Assembly: GCA_014338405.1 (NCBI GenBank)
Contig: JTDE01000284.1
Span: 227,850-291,849, forward strand
Length of the DNA stretch: 64,000 bases
DNA from: Paragonimus skrjabini miyazakii
Lineage: Eukaryota; Platyhelminthes; Trematoda; Plagiorchiida; Troglotrematidae
Direction of reading: 5' to 3'
In this document: one piece after another, positions 12,421 to 27,400 of the stretch
Numbering within the stretch: position 1 is the first letter of the stretch
Layout of the letters: each line of letters opens with the position of its first letter
The notes under the pieces: model-generated
Told to the model about the DNA's origin: nothing
The model's database searches: none
The model's input: the letters and a program-made list of their open reading frames with translations, nothing else
Position numbers and translations under genes: made by a program

Positions 12421-15400
12421 GTAAGTTTGTCCATTTTCTGCTGAAAGGTAAGATCGTTATGGGTGCACGCATTTAAACTGCCGCTAAATGCCCAGTTAAT
12501 TTTGCTGACGAGTTACACACTTGGAAACAGTATTTCTCAGGTCTTACTGGTCAGCTGTCTCCTGTTTTAGCGAACAATTATGTTGAAGTTGAATATCGAA
12601 AGTTTAACTTAGCCCATGTAGAAGAGATTTTGGAGACTGTTCTTCGAAAAGCTGTCAAAATCCTTGATATTATTACGACGTTTTGGACAAACTGGCACTT
12701 GTACGCATGTTTTGCATGATCAATTCACTGAATTGTCATTTTCAAAAATCCTGTTAATGTGAACAGGCAAAATCCACACACTGACTGTAGTCAAAATGGC
12801 TCGATCGGGAAATACTGGCATTTCATTTTACTTGTCCTTAAGCGTACGCTTCAGGATCAGTTTTATTCATTTTTGGATTCATGAAGCAGATCTAACCGTC
12901 TGGTTGTCTGTCCTACAATAATTGATGTCATCTTACTCATGATTGAACGCTAGTTGCGAGATGTATAAATTGACCAATAAAAAAACAAACCCTGAGTGCT
13001 TTGAAACAAAAACTGTTAACATAGATATAACAATGTTCGTTTGTCGACCATGTCTGCTGTGCTACATTTAGTTGTTTGGAAATCGTTAGTCCCGAAAGAT
13101 GAGATCAATGCAACCCCATGTTCATTGACTTGCGTAAAACAAAGTTATCAAATCATCCAAATATACTTTTTTTACTACAGTCTGTTTTAAAACGTATGGA
13201 CTGTTTAAACAATTTATCACTTAATAATACCTATCGGTAAGATTGAATTTCAGTACAAGGGATATATGACCCAAAATTTTACAACTGTTACATTTATAAA
13301 AGGTTCTACCAGATTCCGGTGCATGGTTGGATAGAAGATACTTCTCATACGTGAGTTTTAGCAACATTTTGTTGTAATGGTACACATTTTGACACAGTCT
13401 AGGAGATTACTTATGATTTGCAATGAATTATCAAAGCTTGCTTCGTCGGAAGAAGAATCAGCTGGTTCTATTAAAATCTCACCATAGTTCCTGAACGTAA
13501 CATTAGCATACCATTAATTGTGATGTAACTACTAAATCTCTGGACTTCGGCTAGACTTGAACGGGCAAAAGAAACAGTGTGCATGAATTCCTCTTATTTT
13601 TGCACACCGTTCCTCTAGTCTGTTCAAGCGTAGCTGAATCCCATAGGTCTATTGGAATACTGTGAGCTATACAGTTATGACCAATAAATTTCATAGTTTG
13701 GACTCACATTGGCGTATGAATTCAGATAAGTAGCTATCGAGACGTAGTGTTTCAAACTATACACGCTGGTATCCCTCAGCACAACTACTGAAGAGTTAGG
13801 TATGTTACTAATAAGTAGTTTGGCACTAATTCGACACTCAGATAAAACACTGTGTATCGTTTACGTGCCAAACACTGTGGCCTCAGATCGAAACTCAATC
13901 AGTTTGGCTCCAAAATATGATTACTTGTTAGTCAACTGTTATAGATCAGCCTTTGTGCTCGAACTTAGACGAATAACTTTGGGTGGTAACTAATGGTATT
14001 TGTTGGACTGAAAAAATACTCTATTTGGAATGATGAATATAAATAAGACACTTACCTCATTTGTTTTGCCCGAAGCTAGCTTAAAAAAAGAAGATATCTC
14101 GCTCAACGGCAGATTTATATGAATGGACACCATGTCTCGAAGAGTGCAAACGATTGAGTGGCAAGTAGTCGGTTGAGGTCAACATTCGGCTACTTTGCGT
14201 ACATGGCAGTGGTTTTGTTCTGTTGTGTGACTATCAAATTGGTTGACCTTCCAGTACTATTGACGATCTTCATGATGTATTCTTGCTGCTGCATATTCCG
14301 CATACTGTACACTGTGCTAACGTTCAATTGGCCGTAGTCAAACCATTTACATGGTGGCGTCACCATGCTAACATGTAGCTTCCAGCTGATTGCATATTTT
14401 GTTTTCCTGTGCCTGTCGTTTAGCAGTACTGGTGTTTCGTATACAATACACTATGAACGTTTTCACAAGCGTGACCGAAGGGTCAAACTTTTGATTAAAA
14501 TGAGTTACTTACATGCATACCAAGTGCGTGCTGTCTAGCAATAACCAGTGCCATTTTGAAGTTTTTTTCATTATTAAGCAGCCGCTATTCCCTAGACCAG
14601 TGGGATGACACCTTCAAGGAGTTTGGGTGGTGGTGACTGCGTCAGATTATGATTTGAGTCTTCAAATTTAGCAATCTTATGGACGCAATTTATGGTCCAA
14701 GTTTACTGAAGACAATGTCAAACCCACGTCTTCAACTCAACCCATCGGCGAATCTCTTTGAACAATTTTGGTAGTGCTCATACGATCCCACACTATACGA
14801 ATATATATTGTATGCAAAACCACAGCATTTGAACGAAGATATTTTATTAACATGTTACAGATCGTTATAGCAATAACTAACTACAAACTTAACTTTGCGC
14901 AAAAATGTAGATGACCAATTACGTGACGCAACCGTTTTCACAATTCGCTACAAAAGCCATGATTCCATATGGAGATACTGAAATCACCGAGCGTATAAAG
15001 TTGGCGGTGAAAGATGTGCAGTTGGTTTCAACTCTTTTGAACAAAGTAAGCTTCCGAAAATCGTTTAAATTCATTTTTGCTTCAGTTTATTTCTAAAATT
15101 ATCCGCCAGGATGACTATGTGAGTGTTTACGAAAACTGTGGTGATTATGACTACAACTCCAGGGATGCGTCTATTTAACATGATAACTTCATTGTGTGTA
15201 AGTTATGGTCATTTGTTCACGGTCGCTCCAACTCACAAAGGATTCTTCCCTTTATATTACCGAGACTTTCGAGCACAGTGTTTTAATCATACCGTTTATT
15301 TCTGTGCGACGTTTCACTTGGCCTTGCCGGTTTGGTCAGAATACAGGATCACATTACATCACAGGGGAATAGTTAGGCGGAGATATTCATTGAGAAACTG

Positions 15401-18400
15401 AAGTCATCCAAAGAAACCAGAAGGAATGTCGCAGCACATTCCGACAATAAGTCATGATCAGTTTCGAGAAAAAATATTTCGTGGCACCTGCTGTTTGTCG
15501 GGAGGAACGTCCGCGGCTTCTTAAAGGATTCTCAAGACATAGCTGAGGAGGTCAGAATTGATACCAGCAAGGTGAAGCTGGCGGTTCTGTGGGTGTTTCT
15601 TAAGGTCTAAGCAGAGACGGTGTCGGAGTAGGCACTCATTTAACTCTACCACGGTTAGTAGCATTGTCAGGAGCCACGCTGGGATTGGACAAGGGTTCAA
15701 AATAAAGGAAACTGCGAGCAGTCCACGAACAGTTCAGTACTGCTCCCATTTTCCGGTCGGTGACGTTGGAAGAGATAAGCGACACGATCCTATAACTGCT
15801 GACTAGATCTTTGACAGTCAACAAGGTTAAGGACGACGCACTAAGTAAACTGAGCAAATTTCAGATTGAGGCAAAAATCATACTCAGAAACCAACTACTT
15901 TAAAGACTGAGCGGACGGACAAAAACAGTCGGATAATGTGCTATAGATGACAACAATTTGGACAGTAGCGAAGCATATGCCCATTCAGCAAGAAAACACA
16001 GTCGTTAGCTAGACGTTTACCCAGATGATTTGTGTTTGAGGCGATAGACTTGGTGATATATTTGATCAACAAGACAGTAGGTCAGGCGAACTGAGACCTA
16101 AATGAGACTTGGGAATACTGTTTGACCGACCTGGGGGACGGGGACTACACTGATGGCCTCAAGATCCAGTCGTACATAATGGTTGCTTCAACAGTGGATG
16201 AGTAAAGGCTCAAAGTTAACTGTGATCACATACTAAAGCACCCACATATTTGATACACAATAGGTGTGTAACGAAGTGGTTTCAGTAACGAAGAAGCGGA
16301 AACTACAGCATGAAAATAGACAGTAGGTGGTAAACTTGTTCAAAGTAGAAATCATCGAGGAGACGGATATCTCATTCACTTGCTCTGTCTTGTTGGTAAA
16401 GAAACCCAATTGAAAATTTGAGTTTCATGTCGACTTCAGATGGATCAACGGGATTAAATCCATCAAAGTCGTGGCCGTCCCGTAGGTGTCAGAGCGTCAG
16501 GACCCGCCTTCGTAATATTGATAACCGTCAAACAATTAACAAGATCAAGACAAACAGGCTCTCACTGTTAGAAGAGAAGAGTACTAGTTCAAACTATGCC
16601 GTTTGCGATGCCCGGAGCCTCTTTCATATTCATGAAACTAATGTTCAAATGGCTAAACAAATTATTAAATACTTCTGTTCCTGGAGACCATAATGTTGTC
16701 TACAGTGCAGATGAAACGGTGCGCACGAAGCACGTTTCTGTTGTACTGGTTAAGTCTGAACAAGCCGGTCTACAGATAAATACTCCTGAGTCACACCTGG
16801 CAAAAACGTAGTGTCATTGCACAGCCATAAGCTCTGGTAAGGTACTAAGTTTCTCGCAAGTGAAACGGAAATTGCTGGCAAAATTAGAAAGCTCAGGAAG
16901 GAAACGAACGAAAAATGATTAAGAATAGACCGTTCGACACAGACATCTACTTTGTGCAGACCTACTGCACACTTCTACCGCAACCTACATTTCCGAATAC
17001 ATAGCTTACATGCTTGGATATTCACGTTCTGTAACCTTTATCCGATCGCTGGCAGAAAGATTACGTTCTGCACTGCTCACGTGTTGAAAGTTTAAGCAAG
17101 CCAATAAAAACTTTGTTGACAGTAATTATGCCCTGACAACTGATCACCAGTCATAAATAAGTATAACCCGTCTTAGCGAGCCACCGGAATGTGGAGATTG
17201 AAGAAATACGTACGGCGAATCTCGGGCGTTGTATGTCGGCAGAAAAGCTGCATAAGCCTTATGCAAGTTAAAAATAGGGAATCTGCACACAGATCTTGGG
17301 AAACAGAACCCGGAGAAAACAACCAGCAATAGGACCAGTGGTTTTAAAGGGTCACGATAAAACCCCAATGTATCTCCAGAACAGCAATACACAAGTACAC
17401 ACTTCCCAAAAATGTGATGATTAGCAAGATAACTCCAGTGTCGTCATCCAAGAGGACGCAAATATAGTTGCGTTGACTCTTACATCCGCTTGTCCGATGA
17501 CCTTGAAGACCCAATATACCAAGTTTTAAAGAACAATTACCGAATTGAGGACAGCATATAAGTCTTATTACCCAAACCGAACAACCGATGGAGAAGAGAC
17601 AACGGATTTTAAAAGTTCCGATTATCGGACAGAATCTCATTGTTGCAGCCAAGGTAAATGATTTGGAAATCGAATCTACACTTGAGCCAAAACGAAGTGT
17701 TGTTGAGTAAACCAGTTGGGTTGCAACACTGGTTAAACAAAACTGTTCAGCTATAAAAGGAAGTGTTTGATGTCAGTATAGTCGTTGGTTGAACAGATGA
17801 GATCTTTGGTGAGCCGATACTTACATGTGGAGATCGATGAAAAGCCTTTGAGGTGGAGAAAATCAGCAAAATACATTCCGCAAAAGCTTCCTCATTAAGC
17901 TGTGTGACTGAATTACTGTGAAATTACACCTTGCCATATGTACAAAAAAGGATGTCTACCTTTTGAAGTTAATTTTCTGACCACAATACACGGGTGCGTT
18001 CCCTAAAGAAGTCATTCGGAATGTACAATATTGAACTGCAGCACTGCTTTAGAAGACGGCAGTCAGGGTGGAGGATGTAAATGGCAGAAAAGTGATTGAC
18101 TAAATTTCAAGATGAAGACAACCTCCAAAGTAAAAAAGCTAGGAAAACGAATGCATTTAGAATTCAGTGCCCAAATTTACAGTTGAACAGTGCCGCAACT
18201 TTTATGCGCGAAATTCAGAACGGAACTAACTTATCGATAAGACTCTCGACGATGAGTGAGGCACTTATGACATTACAGGATTATCGTTGTCTGCGAGTGA
18301 GTGTGCATTTCGGTCGTTTTACAGAAGCAGAAGCTTTTCAACTGGACAATGTTTGTACCACGCGTGTACTTGACTCACACCACTAGGTAGGTGTGTAAGT

Positions 18401-21400
18401 AAACGGAGAGTATGCACTAGAACTAGCGGGGTAAATAAGCAGCTTATCTATTGTGAATATACTAGCACGTTGAATACACTCCGTGGTCAATAACAGGCAT
18501 CTGGTATCTCTATAAAAATTCTACGAGGCTCAGGCAGCCTTGGTGCAATTAAATGATGTCGTTGAAGTGAAATCAGCGTAAAGGTTTAACATTTATCAGT
18601 ATGAGCTACAATAAATACTACTCATAATTTCTGTTATCTAACATCAGGGTCATACCTAAGATTCCCCACTGTAATACTGTATTTGTCTGCTACGTATGAC
18701 AAAGCTAATGCATTGGAATGCGATGAATGTTCAGTGGATGTATGTGTGAGCAGTTGAGCAGTGTAGGCGTGTTATCAACAGGCGTTCATATTAGGAGTCG
18801 CTCATAACATTTAATTCCAAAACTTGATTCAAATGTTTCTCAGTTTAAACTATGACATTTGGTTTAACACAGTTAGCTGCGGGTTTAGAAGATACACACT
18901 GAAGCAGTAATTATTACGAGCTAAAATAAACATGAATATAGTAAATAAGGCAACAGCTACTCAATACTGCAAGCTCCATGTAGAATGTAATTCCACGTCA
19001 AGCGGCTACTGCTAGTCCAAATGGCAAGTGGAGGTTCGTTATAAAGTCTATCACTTTGCGCTTTACATGATTTCACAATTTCTTGGGTATAACGTGTTTT
19101 TTCCAATGAACGTTCATATTTCAATTTATCACAGGCAGTGCATGGATCGTATAAGAAACTGAAAAGTGTCTCACTCAGGGACTTGAACGATCGTGGTACC
19201 GCATTCAATTGGAACACTTACTTTTCAACCTATTTCAATGAAATTGGAGTTACTTTCAATGGAGATTATGTTGTCTACTCAAGGTATGTTGATTACCTGA
19301 AAAGCATCTCACCAATTGTTGAGGAGCTGCAGAAGAACTACACTAAGCCTGTGTTTCATCGGTGAGTTGATGGAATTATTAGTCGGCCAACTTTGAGGAA
19401 ATTATTGTAAAATTAAACAAATCCAATTAATGGAACAACGACGAATAAAATAATCAAACTGGCCGTACAAAGGCATTAGGGTCACATGTCCTTGAACTTC
19501 GGCGATGTGGTTAAAGTGATCTCCACTTGGATTGAATGGTGTGTGTTTACAGAAAGTTTTAATATTGCTTAACCAGTCGATGAGTTATGCAACCCAGCAG
19601 AATTGTTTGTTTGTCCATTTTACTTGATGTAACACGGCAACGTTTTAAATCGTTTTTCATGAAAGACTTTTACGTGCAAATAAACACTCACTGCATATTC
19701 AATCACTTGTTCATCAACGACAATACATTTTGGAAAAGGGGGAGAAATGTTGTGGATGCTATGATGCTGAATTCCGATCAAGTTGAGAGAGATCACTGAG
19801 TATTTTTTGTGAATTACCTTGGTCAGGTTCATTATTGTTGGAAGGTTTCAAAGGCTGTTGGATATGCTGGTAAACTTTCCAGTCTACACGAGATTCCTTG
19901 AATGATCGGCACCATAAAATGTTTGGTTGTGACTGCGTGAATAGTGCGCTAAACAGGATAGTGCACGGACCCCACCTTTTTACCAGATGTGAGTGACATT
20001 ATTTGAAGACCACCGGGGTTGGTTTAGGCTGAATATTCGTTACAGTTTTGTGAAAATAGATGTAATCGTTATCATAAAACATCAACTGGACGCCATGAAG
20101 TTCAACAGTTATAGGCGGCAAGTGACAAGCTAGGCTATTCAAATGTCATCCATCGTCAATGGTTAAAGCGCTGATATACAGCTTACAGCACTGTTTAGAA
20201 AGCTTCACTTATTACTGCAAAACTGTATATAGCCAATTCACTTCCTCCAACGACCCAAATGACCTCTTGTACATGAAAGCATCTTATGTTTCCTTGAATT
20301 GCTTGTGTTCAGGTTTTAAAATGTTTTTTACTTTTTATTTTTCAGACAAGTATACAACCCAATATAATGTGCCAGCTATTCGTAATTTGTCTCACCATTA
20401 ATATCCTGAAAACGAAACCCTTAAACTAGTAATCGATCAGTTATTTTGACTAATCTAAGCGAGCTAGGATCATTACCAGTAGCCTTCATTGGGAGTGAAC
20501 AAGAAGCAGTATTAGTGTTCAGTTGCAAATGTTGCTAACCAGTTTATGCTTTAATGAATGTTTAAACATTGTTTGCCTACCGAAAGTCATACACTAAGAA
20601 GATTCAACAGTATTAACACTGTGTTTAGCTTCTGCAGGACCACGAAAATTTGGTAATCACACCTGTTCTGACTTCGTGGCTGCAGGCATTCTTTTTTGAC
20701 AGAAAGTTACATTTGCTCGTTTTATTAAGTGAAACGCTTTTCCGCAAGTACAGATATTAATTTAAACCGTTGTCTTCCTTTAGGATATTGAACAACTATA
20801 TGCTGTGGACCGTGCTCAGCGCCTATGAGTGGCACTTGTCTGACAACCTTAAACCTGGTTTGTTCAACCAATGGTACAATATCCTCGATTCGCAGCTTGA
20901 ACAAACCTGCTTTTTTCTAACACATGAATTGTTCGGGACGGTGTTGAGCGCCATCTTTGTTGAAAATCACTTGAATGAAGAAACAGTCAATCATGTAAGT
21001 TTAGAGTGAAAGTTAATGCTTAAAAGACTTCACGCTCGATCCTCAACATTACAGATCTCAGATCACAGTTACAAAACTATAGTCAAGTATTAACAGTATG
21101 AATATATCTCTAGAAGAAATTTTCATTTTACGTATTCAAAGCTGTGCACCAGCAGACCATTCAGGGTTTACTTGAAGCGCTGCCTCCATAGGAAATGCTG
21201 CCCTATAGGTTAATAATATGGACAGAAGTAATGATCACCTTTCACAGATTCCAACTCAGTAGATTGATGGAGTATTCCTACTATTGTGAATGACTTGTTA
21301 TTTTTTCGCAGTTTTCTCATTCTATGTCGAATGGAGATTAGTACTGTCACAGTTAAACCGCTGTGATAACCAAGCAACCGGCTGTGATGAATGAAATTAA

Positions 21401-24400
21401 TGATCACTGTGCTTTGGTTGTTGTCAACTCATCATCGACGTGCTTAACTGATGCGGAAATCTCTTCCCGATAAAATCGGATGAGCTAATTCGGTCCGATT
21501 GTTTCAAGGTGGCGTATGCAATACCGGTATTGTCGATCGACAATTGCCGGTATTGGTTTGTGTCGTTTGAAGGCTTCTTACTGGGTTTTACGTTTTGTTT
21601 CGTAACATTTTTAGTTGAAATTCACTCAAAATCGACCGCAGCCACTGCATCCCCATAGACATTCTAGCCGTCTGTCTCCAAAATGAAGCACTAGACTCGA
21701 GTTTCATTTTTGTTAGAACTCATCAATAATGCATATATTTGCCATTACCGAGAACATAACCATGACCACAGTTTTATCAGTCGATCGGGTTGACGACTGC
21801 ACCATTAAACTGACATTAAGCATCACTGGATTATCGTATCTATACACTCAACCTATTTGTCACATTGGCAATTATCAGGTTGCTCGACGGTCTCAACAAG
21901 AGGCACATTAACTATATTTTTAACTCCGACCGACAAGCCCGCAATGAAAGCTTCTGTAACAGGCTAAAATCGTCGACTTGATAGGTGATATACGAGCGCA
22001 AAGTCTGTAATCATTTTTAAATGGGGTTCAACTTGAGGTCAACTAAATCCTCGGCTACTCATCACTATTTTTATTTGGTGTAATATGCCAGTCGGTGTGC
22101 TGTTAGTGTGTCCAGCGTTCGAAACCAGACAGATTTTGTGCTTAGTTCGACAGAAGCGTTCTAAGTGCTCTGTAAAGACTCGCTTTTAGTCAAGTGGAGT
22201 AAAGTGTGTTGCACGAGATTTAGATCGTCTGTAAATATGCAAGAAAACATTTTCCCAGTGGTATTCTAGGTCGCTACTACAGTTCACACGTAAACAGTAA
22301 TTCCGTTAGAACTGGGCCTACCCAGTCTAACCGCAGAAAACAAAACCAATAGCTTTGCAGTAAAATATTCTAACGAAAAAAGCATTCTAATTGTTTTCCA
22401 GGTTTCTGATTGCAATTGTGATTATCCACTCTAACAACATGTAACGTATCCAATTACTGCAAAGAACTGTCGCTTATTGTAAATGTTTAACCAACACGAT
22501 GACAACTGCTTTTTAGACTCAGAGTATGTTAACTATCTTGAAAGCGAGTGCTCTTGATCAGATTGAACTAACAAAATGGATGGATGATGAAACGAAACGC
22601 AAAGTGGAGGACCGTGTGAGTTTCAATTGTTTTTCATTTGTTACGAGAGACCGATTAAATGAAATGGCGTTCGTTTTGTACACTACAACCGTTGACAAGC
22701 CAGCTATCCTGAAACTGTTTATAACGTTAAGTTATTAACCAAAAGATTTGTGATGCCAGTAGTCACGCACATGCATGAGTATATAGCGGCATACATTGAA
22801 TCGTGCAGACAACGACATACTGTCTAAAATTTATGGTGCAATATACCTAAAATACATAGGCAATCATAAGCAATTTCACCTCCTCTTGCTACGACAAACC
22901 TACAAATATTTGGCCGATTTTTATTTGTCCACCGATAAGATATTTGTGGAAACCTTGCTTATGATGGCTTCAGTGTAGAATTCTTCAAACTACAGCCATG
23001 TGTAGGCAATGTCAGTCAATATGAAGTATCTTCATATTTCCCAGCATTTGCAATATAATTAGTTGGTATTGCAGATTCCGGAAATTAAATCTGTGCCGAG
23101 TATCTGTCAACAAGATGAGCTGAATAAATTCTTAATCATATTCAACTGTTTCAAATATTTGAACATTTTAAATATCACTTCCGCAATCTGTGTAAAATGT
23201 GCGACTAGCTATTTTGGATCCTTCAACCATGACATGATACTCCTACTAATTTAAAGGAGGTTTGCCAACTCGCCTTCAAACTGTACTACCTGTAGTTTTT
23301 CGTTATCGCACGATTTCTGAACTGTTAACTAGCGAAAAGTTTACAAACTAGCTTATGAGTCTTTTCAGAGGGCAAGAATTCATTCAGCTAAAACAAGCTT
23401 GTGCTTCGTGTCGCTCATTTGAAAACAACCGTGATACTCACTTCATTACGATTTTACATTGTCCTTTTGTTGAATGAAATAGCGATAAGTAAAGTGATCC
23501 ATAAAGTCACAAATGTGGCCATAGTTCATTAATCGATTCTTCTGGGATGTACGGACGTCGTTGTCTGCTGCAGACATCGTCTTGTTTATTGCATTTTGGT
23601 AATTGACAAATGAACCTCAGTTCCGCATTGAAAATGTCATCAATTGTGTCATCTTATTCTGAGGCATGTAAGCCGATAAGAGCAAGATAAAGTGCCTGCT
23701 TGTCAAAGACAGTCAGTTTAGCTTGACGCACTTGGCAGCAAGTGAGACCACCAGGTACCTGCTTCCCCTACCACAATATTGAGCATTTTAGATACATCAG
23801 TCGAGTGTAGAGGTATCATGCGAAAAGCTGCAGCTGCTGATCTACCAAGAATGTTGCATGAGGTGACGGCAGTGGCGCTGAAATTCTCTGTAGATAGTCG
23901 ACATCATGACAACCCGTGTACTACTCAGATTAGCACACCACCTTGGTCTTTGCGCGTTCATAAAAGGTTCCCTAGGCAGCCGGCATCAGTGCACATGCAT
24001 AACACTTGGCGACAAGACATCTAATGCTACATTAGCTTTTACGCAAAATTTCATCCAAGGCATTTCATAGCTTAGCGATCACGTCAGCGTCAGCAGTATA
24101 GAAAAGTATAAGGTTCAAAAAGTAACTTGGCATGGCGTGAGGCCCTGCTGTTGTCTACGCGTGACCTTCAGAACGACGGTCACGTCAAATAATTAGTTAC
24201 GAAACCCTTCCAGAATCCTTCTCTATCTATGCCTTAAAGCGACATCAATTAGAGCTTATGTTGCCCGTAGAGCTCTGTCTCAGGCAACTATCCATAATCA
24301 ACTGAAGAATTAAAATGTCAGTACAGCAGAGACCAGGAAAGTTTGCCTCACAGTCCAGCCATATCCTGATGCTGACCATACAACGCTGTAAGTGTACCAT

Positions 24401-27400
24401 TATTTTATAAATGGCAAAACGAGCACCTCTTAATTATTGTACTGTCCCATATTCATAGGGCCAACCTGATTTTCGATGTAATTATCAGTAACCCGCAAAG
24501 AACGGATGTAACAGTTCCACTGAAAAACAGTTAATAGAGTTCTCAGGAAATAAACAAATGCACATCCGTTTTTCTAAATTCCCGACAAAAGCAAATACAA
24601 ATTTTGGGAAGCTTCCACTGGTGCTAGGCTGCGCTCAACCATGTCCTGTATAGTGCGACTTGAAATATTGAAGCGTGCACTTCATTTTTCTGTGGGTGTT
24701 ATGATCTGTCTTATGAGACTGTGTAAATCCCATATCCGAGAATCACAATTCCCTTTAAAGCGTTTTACAGTTGCCATGAAAATACAACAAATGACTAACA
24801 TTTTATCACTGCCTCATTGACTTCAGCGGTTTAGCGCTTCCAGTTGTCGTTAAAAATAACTCTTGTCCACATCATATCATATCCGTTGACAGTGCTAAAG
24901 GACATCCTGTCGTTTGATAAGTCAAACCCAATCAACAAGACTGTTGGTATTCACACAATGATAAAACTACCAACTCAACTTATGTATTACTCTGGTTTGT
25001 TCTGAGGAATAACACACCCGATAAAGAGATTCTGCAGGCCCATTTGAGCTCAATCAGCGTACTATTGTTATCAATGGCAAAGTGGTATACTATCAAACTA
25101 TACCCTTCATCTCTTTTGACGATTTATTCTAATCCCACTTGAAATCCGATCGGGTGTGAATCAACTGAAGGCAACATTCAAGCAGTTCATGAGAAGCAAA
25201 TGAATCACTCTCACATATAAACAGACAAAAGCAACTCATTCAGTATATTGTGCTTTACCTCCCTCGATTTAGAAGTTCACTGACTGATGTGATTCGTTCT
25301 GGTATTCTTAATTATATCGGACTCAGTTTAGGCAACTATAAACACCTGATAAGGCTAACTGATAATAGCTGACTGCTGATGTTCGTCGTAATGCATAACT
25401 GTAAAAATAATTTCACCAACGACTATTTTACCTAAACACTTTAAAATTATGCATGATTTTTTAATGACTGGGCATTGAATAGCGATTGATTTCTGAATCT
25501 GTAACCCTTCGGTTGCCCTGTAGGGTATTTTAGCTACAACTACTACCGATGTGTAAATCGATTACCACAGATTAGTTGAATTACCCACATCCTGTCGCAA
25601 CTTCGAATTGAGCAAGTAGAAGATTGACATTACACAATCTGTGCTTTGGCTAATTTTGCTGCATTTCTGTTGGTTTTATAATATACGAGTTACGTGTTCT
25701 ATAAGGTTGTCAAGAAAACGGTAGTACCACAATCTTTTTCAAAGAAGACGTACACCACTTGATTGAGCAGCACCTAAAATCAGTTATTGTCCACATAATC
25801 GTGTACAAAATTCTCCGCATCTCCTACGCTGCTTGGTCAAGCAACTGATGTCTCACCTCACAGACTTAAAAATGCTGTAGTATTACACATGTAGACGTGG
25901 AACATCTCATGCTGGCATAACTGAGAGCCAGTTGGAAACCCGATTGTCGTGCGCCTACCGAAATGGGTTAGCCTAGTGGTCATGCACTCCGGCAGCTTGT
26001 TAACAAACATACGGATGAGAACAGCTGAACTGATCGTCAGGCATCGCTTTATGACGAAGCATGTAGTTTGCTCTACGAAGTCCTCTGGTATCTTATTCTG
26101 AAGCCGAACAATCAGATGCCATGGTATGCTCTAATTAAACATTGTCGCCCAACAGCACAACAGGAACTGCTTGTTATGCTCATGTTACCGTGGTAGCAAC
26201 AGAAAGTAATTGAAACATTCACGAACTTTTTAGCTGTTTCGCAGTTTGAAATGTTGTAAGTTAAACTCCTGTGACATAACCACCAGCAGAAATGTAAAAA
26301 CCATGTAATGTTAATCATTTGTCCACCCCCATTCAGGTTGAGTAATTTAAAAGACGAAAGATAAAGCAGCTGACTTCTCACAAACTTCTCGTCTCATTTT
26401 GTAGATTGACAAACTGCAAATCAAAAACGAGGTCCCAGAAATAATGACCAACGATGCTAAACTGAACTACGCTTACAGAAACGTGAGAAACCGATCAAAT
26501 GAATGTTTTCTACAAACACTAAATTTGCTAAACTATAGGTGTTCCATCATGTTCACGTCTAATCTGTTCCTCCTCTCCGTCAACAACAACCATCACGTTT
26601 TGCTCATGGTTATTGCTGCTTAATCAGTTCACATTAGATTCAGTTTGTGGGTACCGTATTATTTCGCTTTTACTTCCCTATAACCAGTGTGTGCTGATGA
26701 CATTCACAAAAAAAAGAAAACTGAACGGCGCTTATACCGTGAATCATTCGAATATCATTAAGTAATACTTTATGAGAAAAAGATCCGCTATTCGGTATGT
26801 TTTTGATGAATATGTAACTGTGGCATTTATATGTAACAGAAATGAAGGAAGCTACACAGTGTAACACGTCACATAAATATCGTCGCTTAATTATGAAACA
26901 GTCAGACGCCAAATCATAGTAGTATTCTTAAAAACTGATGCATATCTGTATACATTTGTATACATATATATCTATATATTAATGGGTCATTGAAGACCAC
27001 TCTAAATTCGCAATGTAATTATTGGTCATTAAACACATACTATTCATACCATCACACTTTGAAAGAATAATATCGCAGTTTAGACCCTGGAGCAAACTAA
27101 GTGCTATTGTCTTTTTCACTGAGCTACGGGCTCTACCGATTTTGAGTTAAACAGCACTGTCAACCTACAAGGGAGTCAAAAAGACGATAGTCGCTAGCTA
27201 AGGGTGATCAGTAACTGGTAAACAGGAACCACAATTAATGAAGAATATCCAACATGACTGCGATGAGCTGAGATTAAGTTGTACCAGGATAAAATGTGAC
27301 AATTATGGATCGAACAGACGTAAAAATATTTATCTTACAGTGAAGAAATACGTAGCATTACTAGAAAATTCATACGTTTTAAACTTGAATACACGTTATC

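Noticed and set aside
13254..13350. Small open segment with TTTCAG before and GTGAGT after, in intron 1
   Set aside because: 97 bases long, so it would break the frame between exons 1 and 2. Its translation does not resemble M13.
22085..22180. tRNA-like sequence with GTTCGAAACC
   Set aside because: A box is unconvincing and the spacing to the B box is too short.
23779..24024. 81-codon frame in intron 5 considered as a retroelement fragment
   Set aside because: No motif of gag, protease, RT or integrase could be recognised.
25965..26090. SINE-like A box (TAGCCTAGTGGTCATGC)
   Set aside because: No B box follows at a suitable distance and no second copy was seen.
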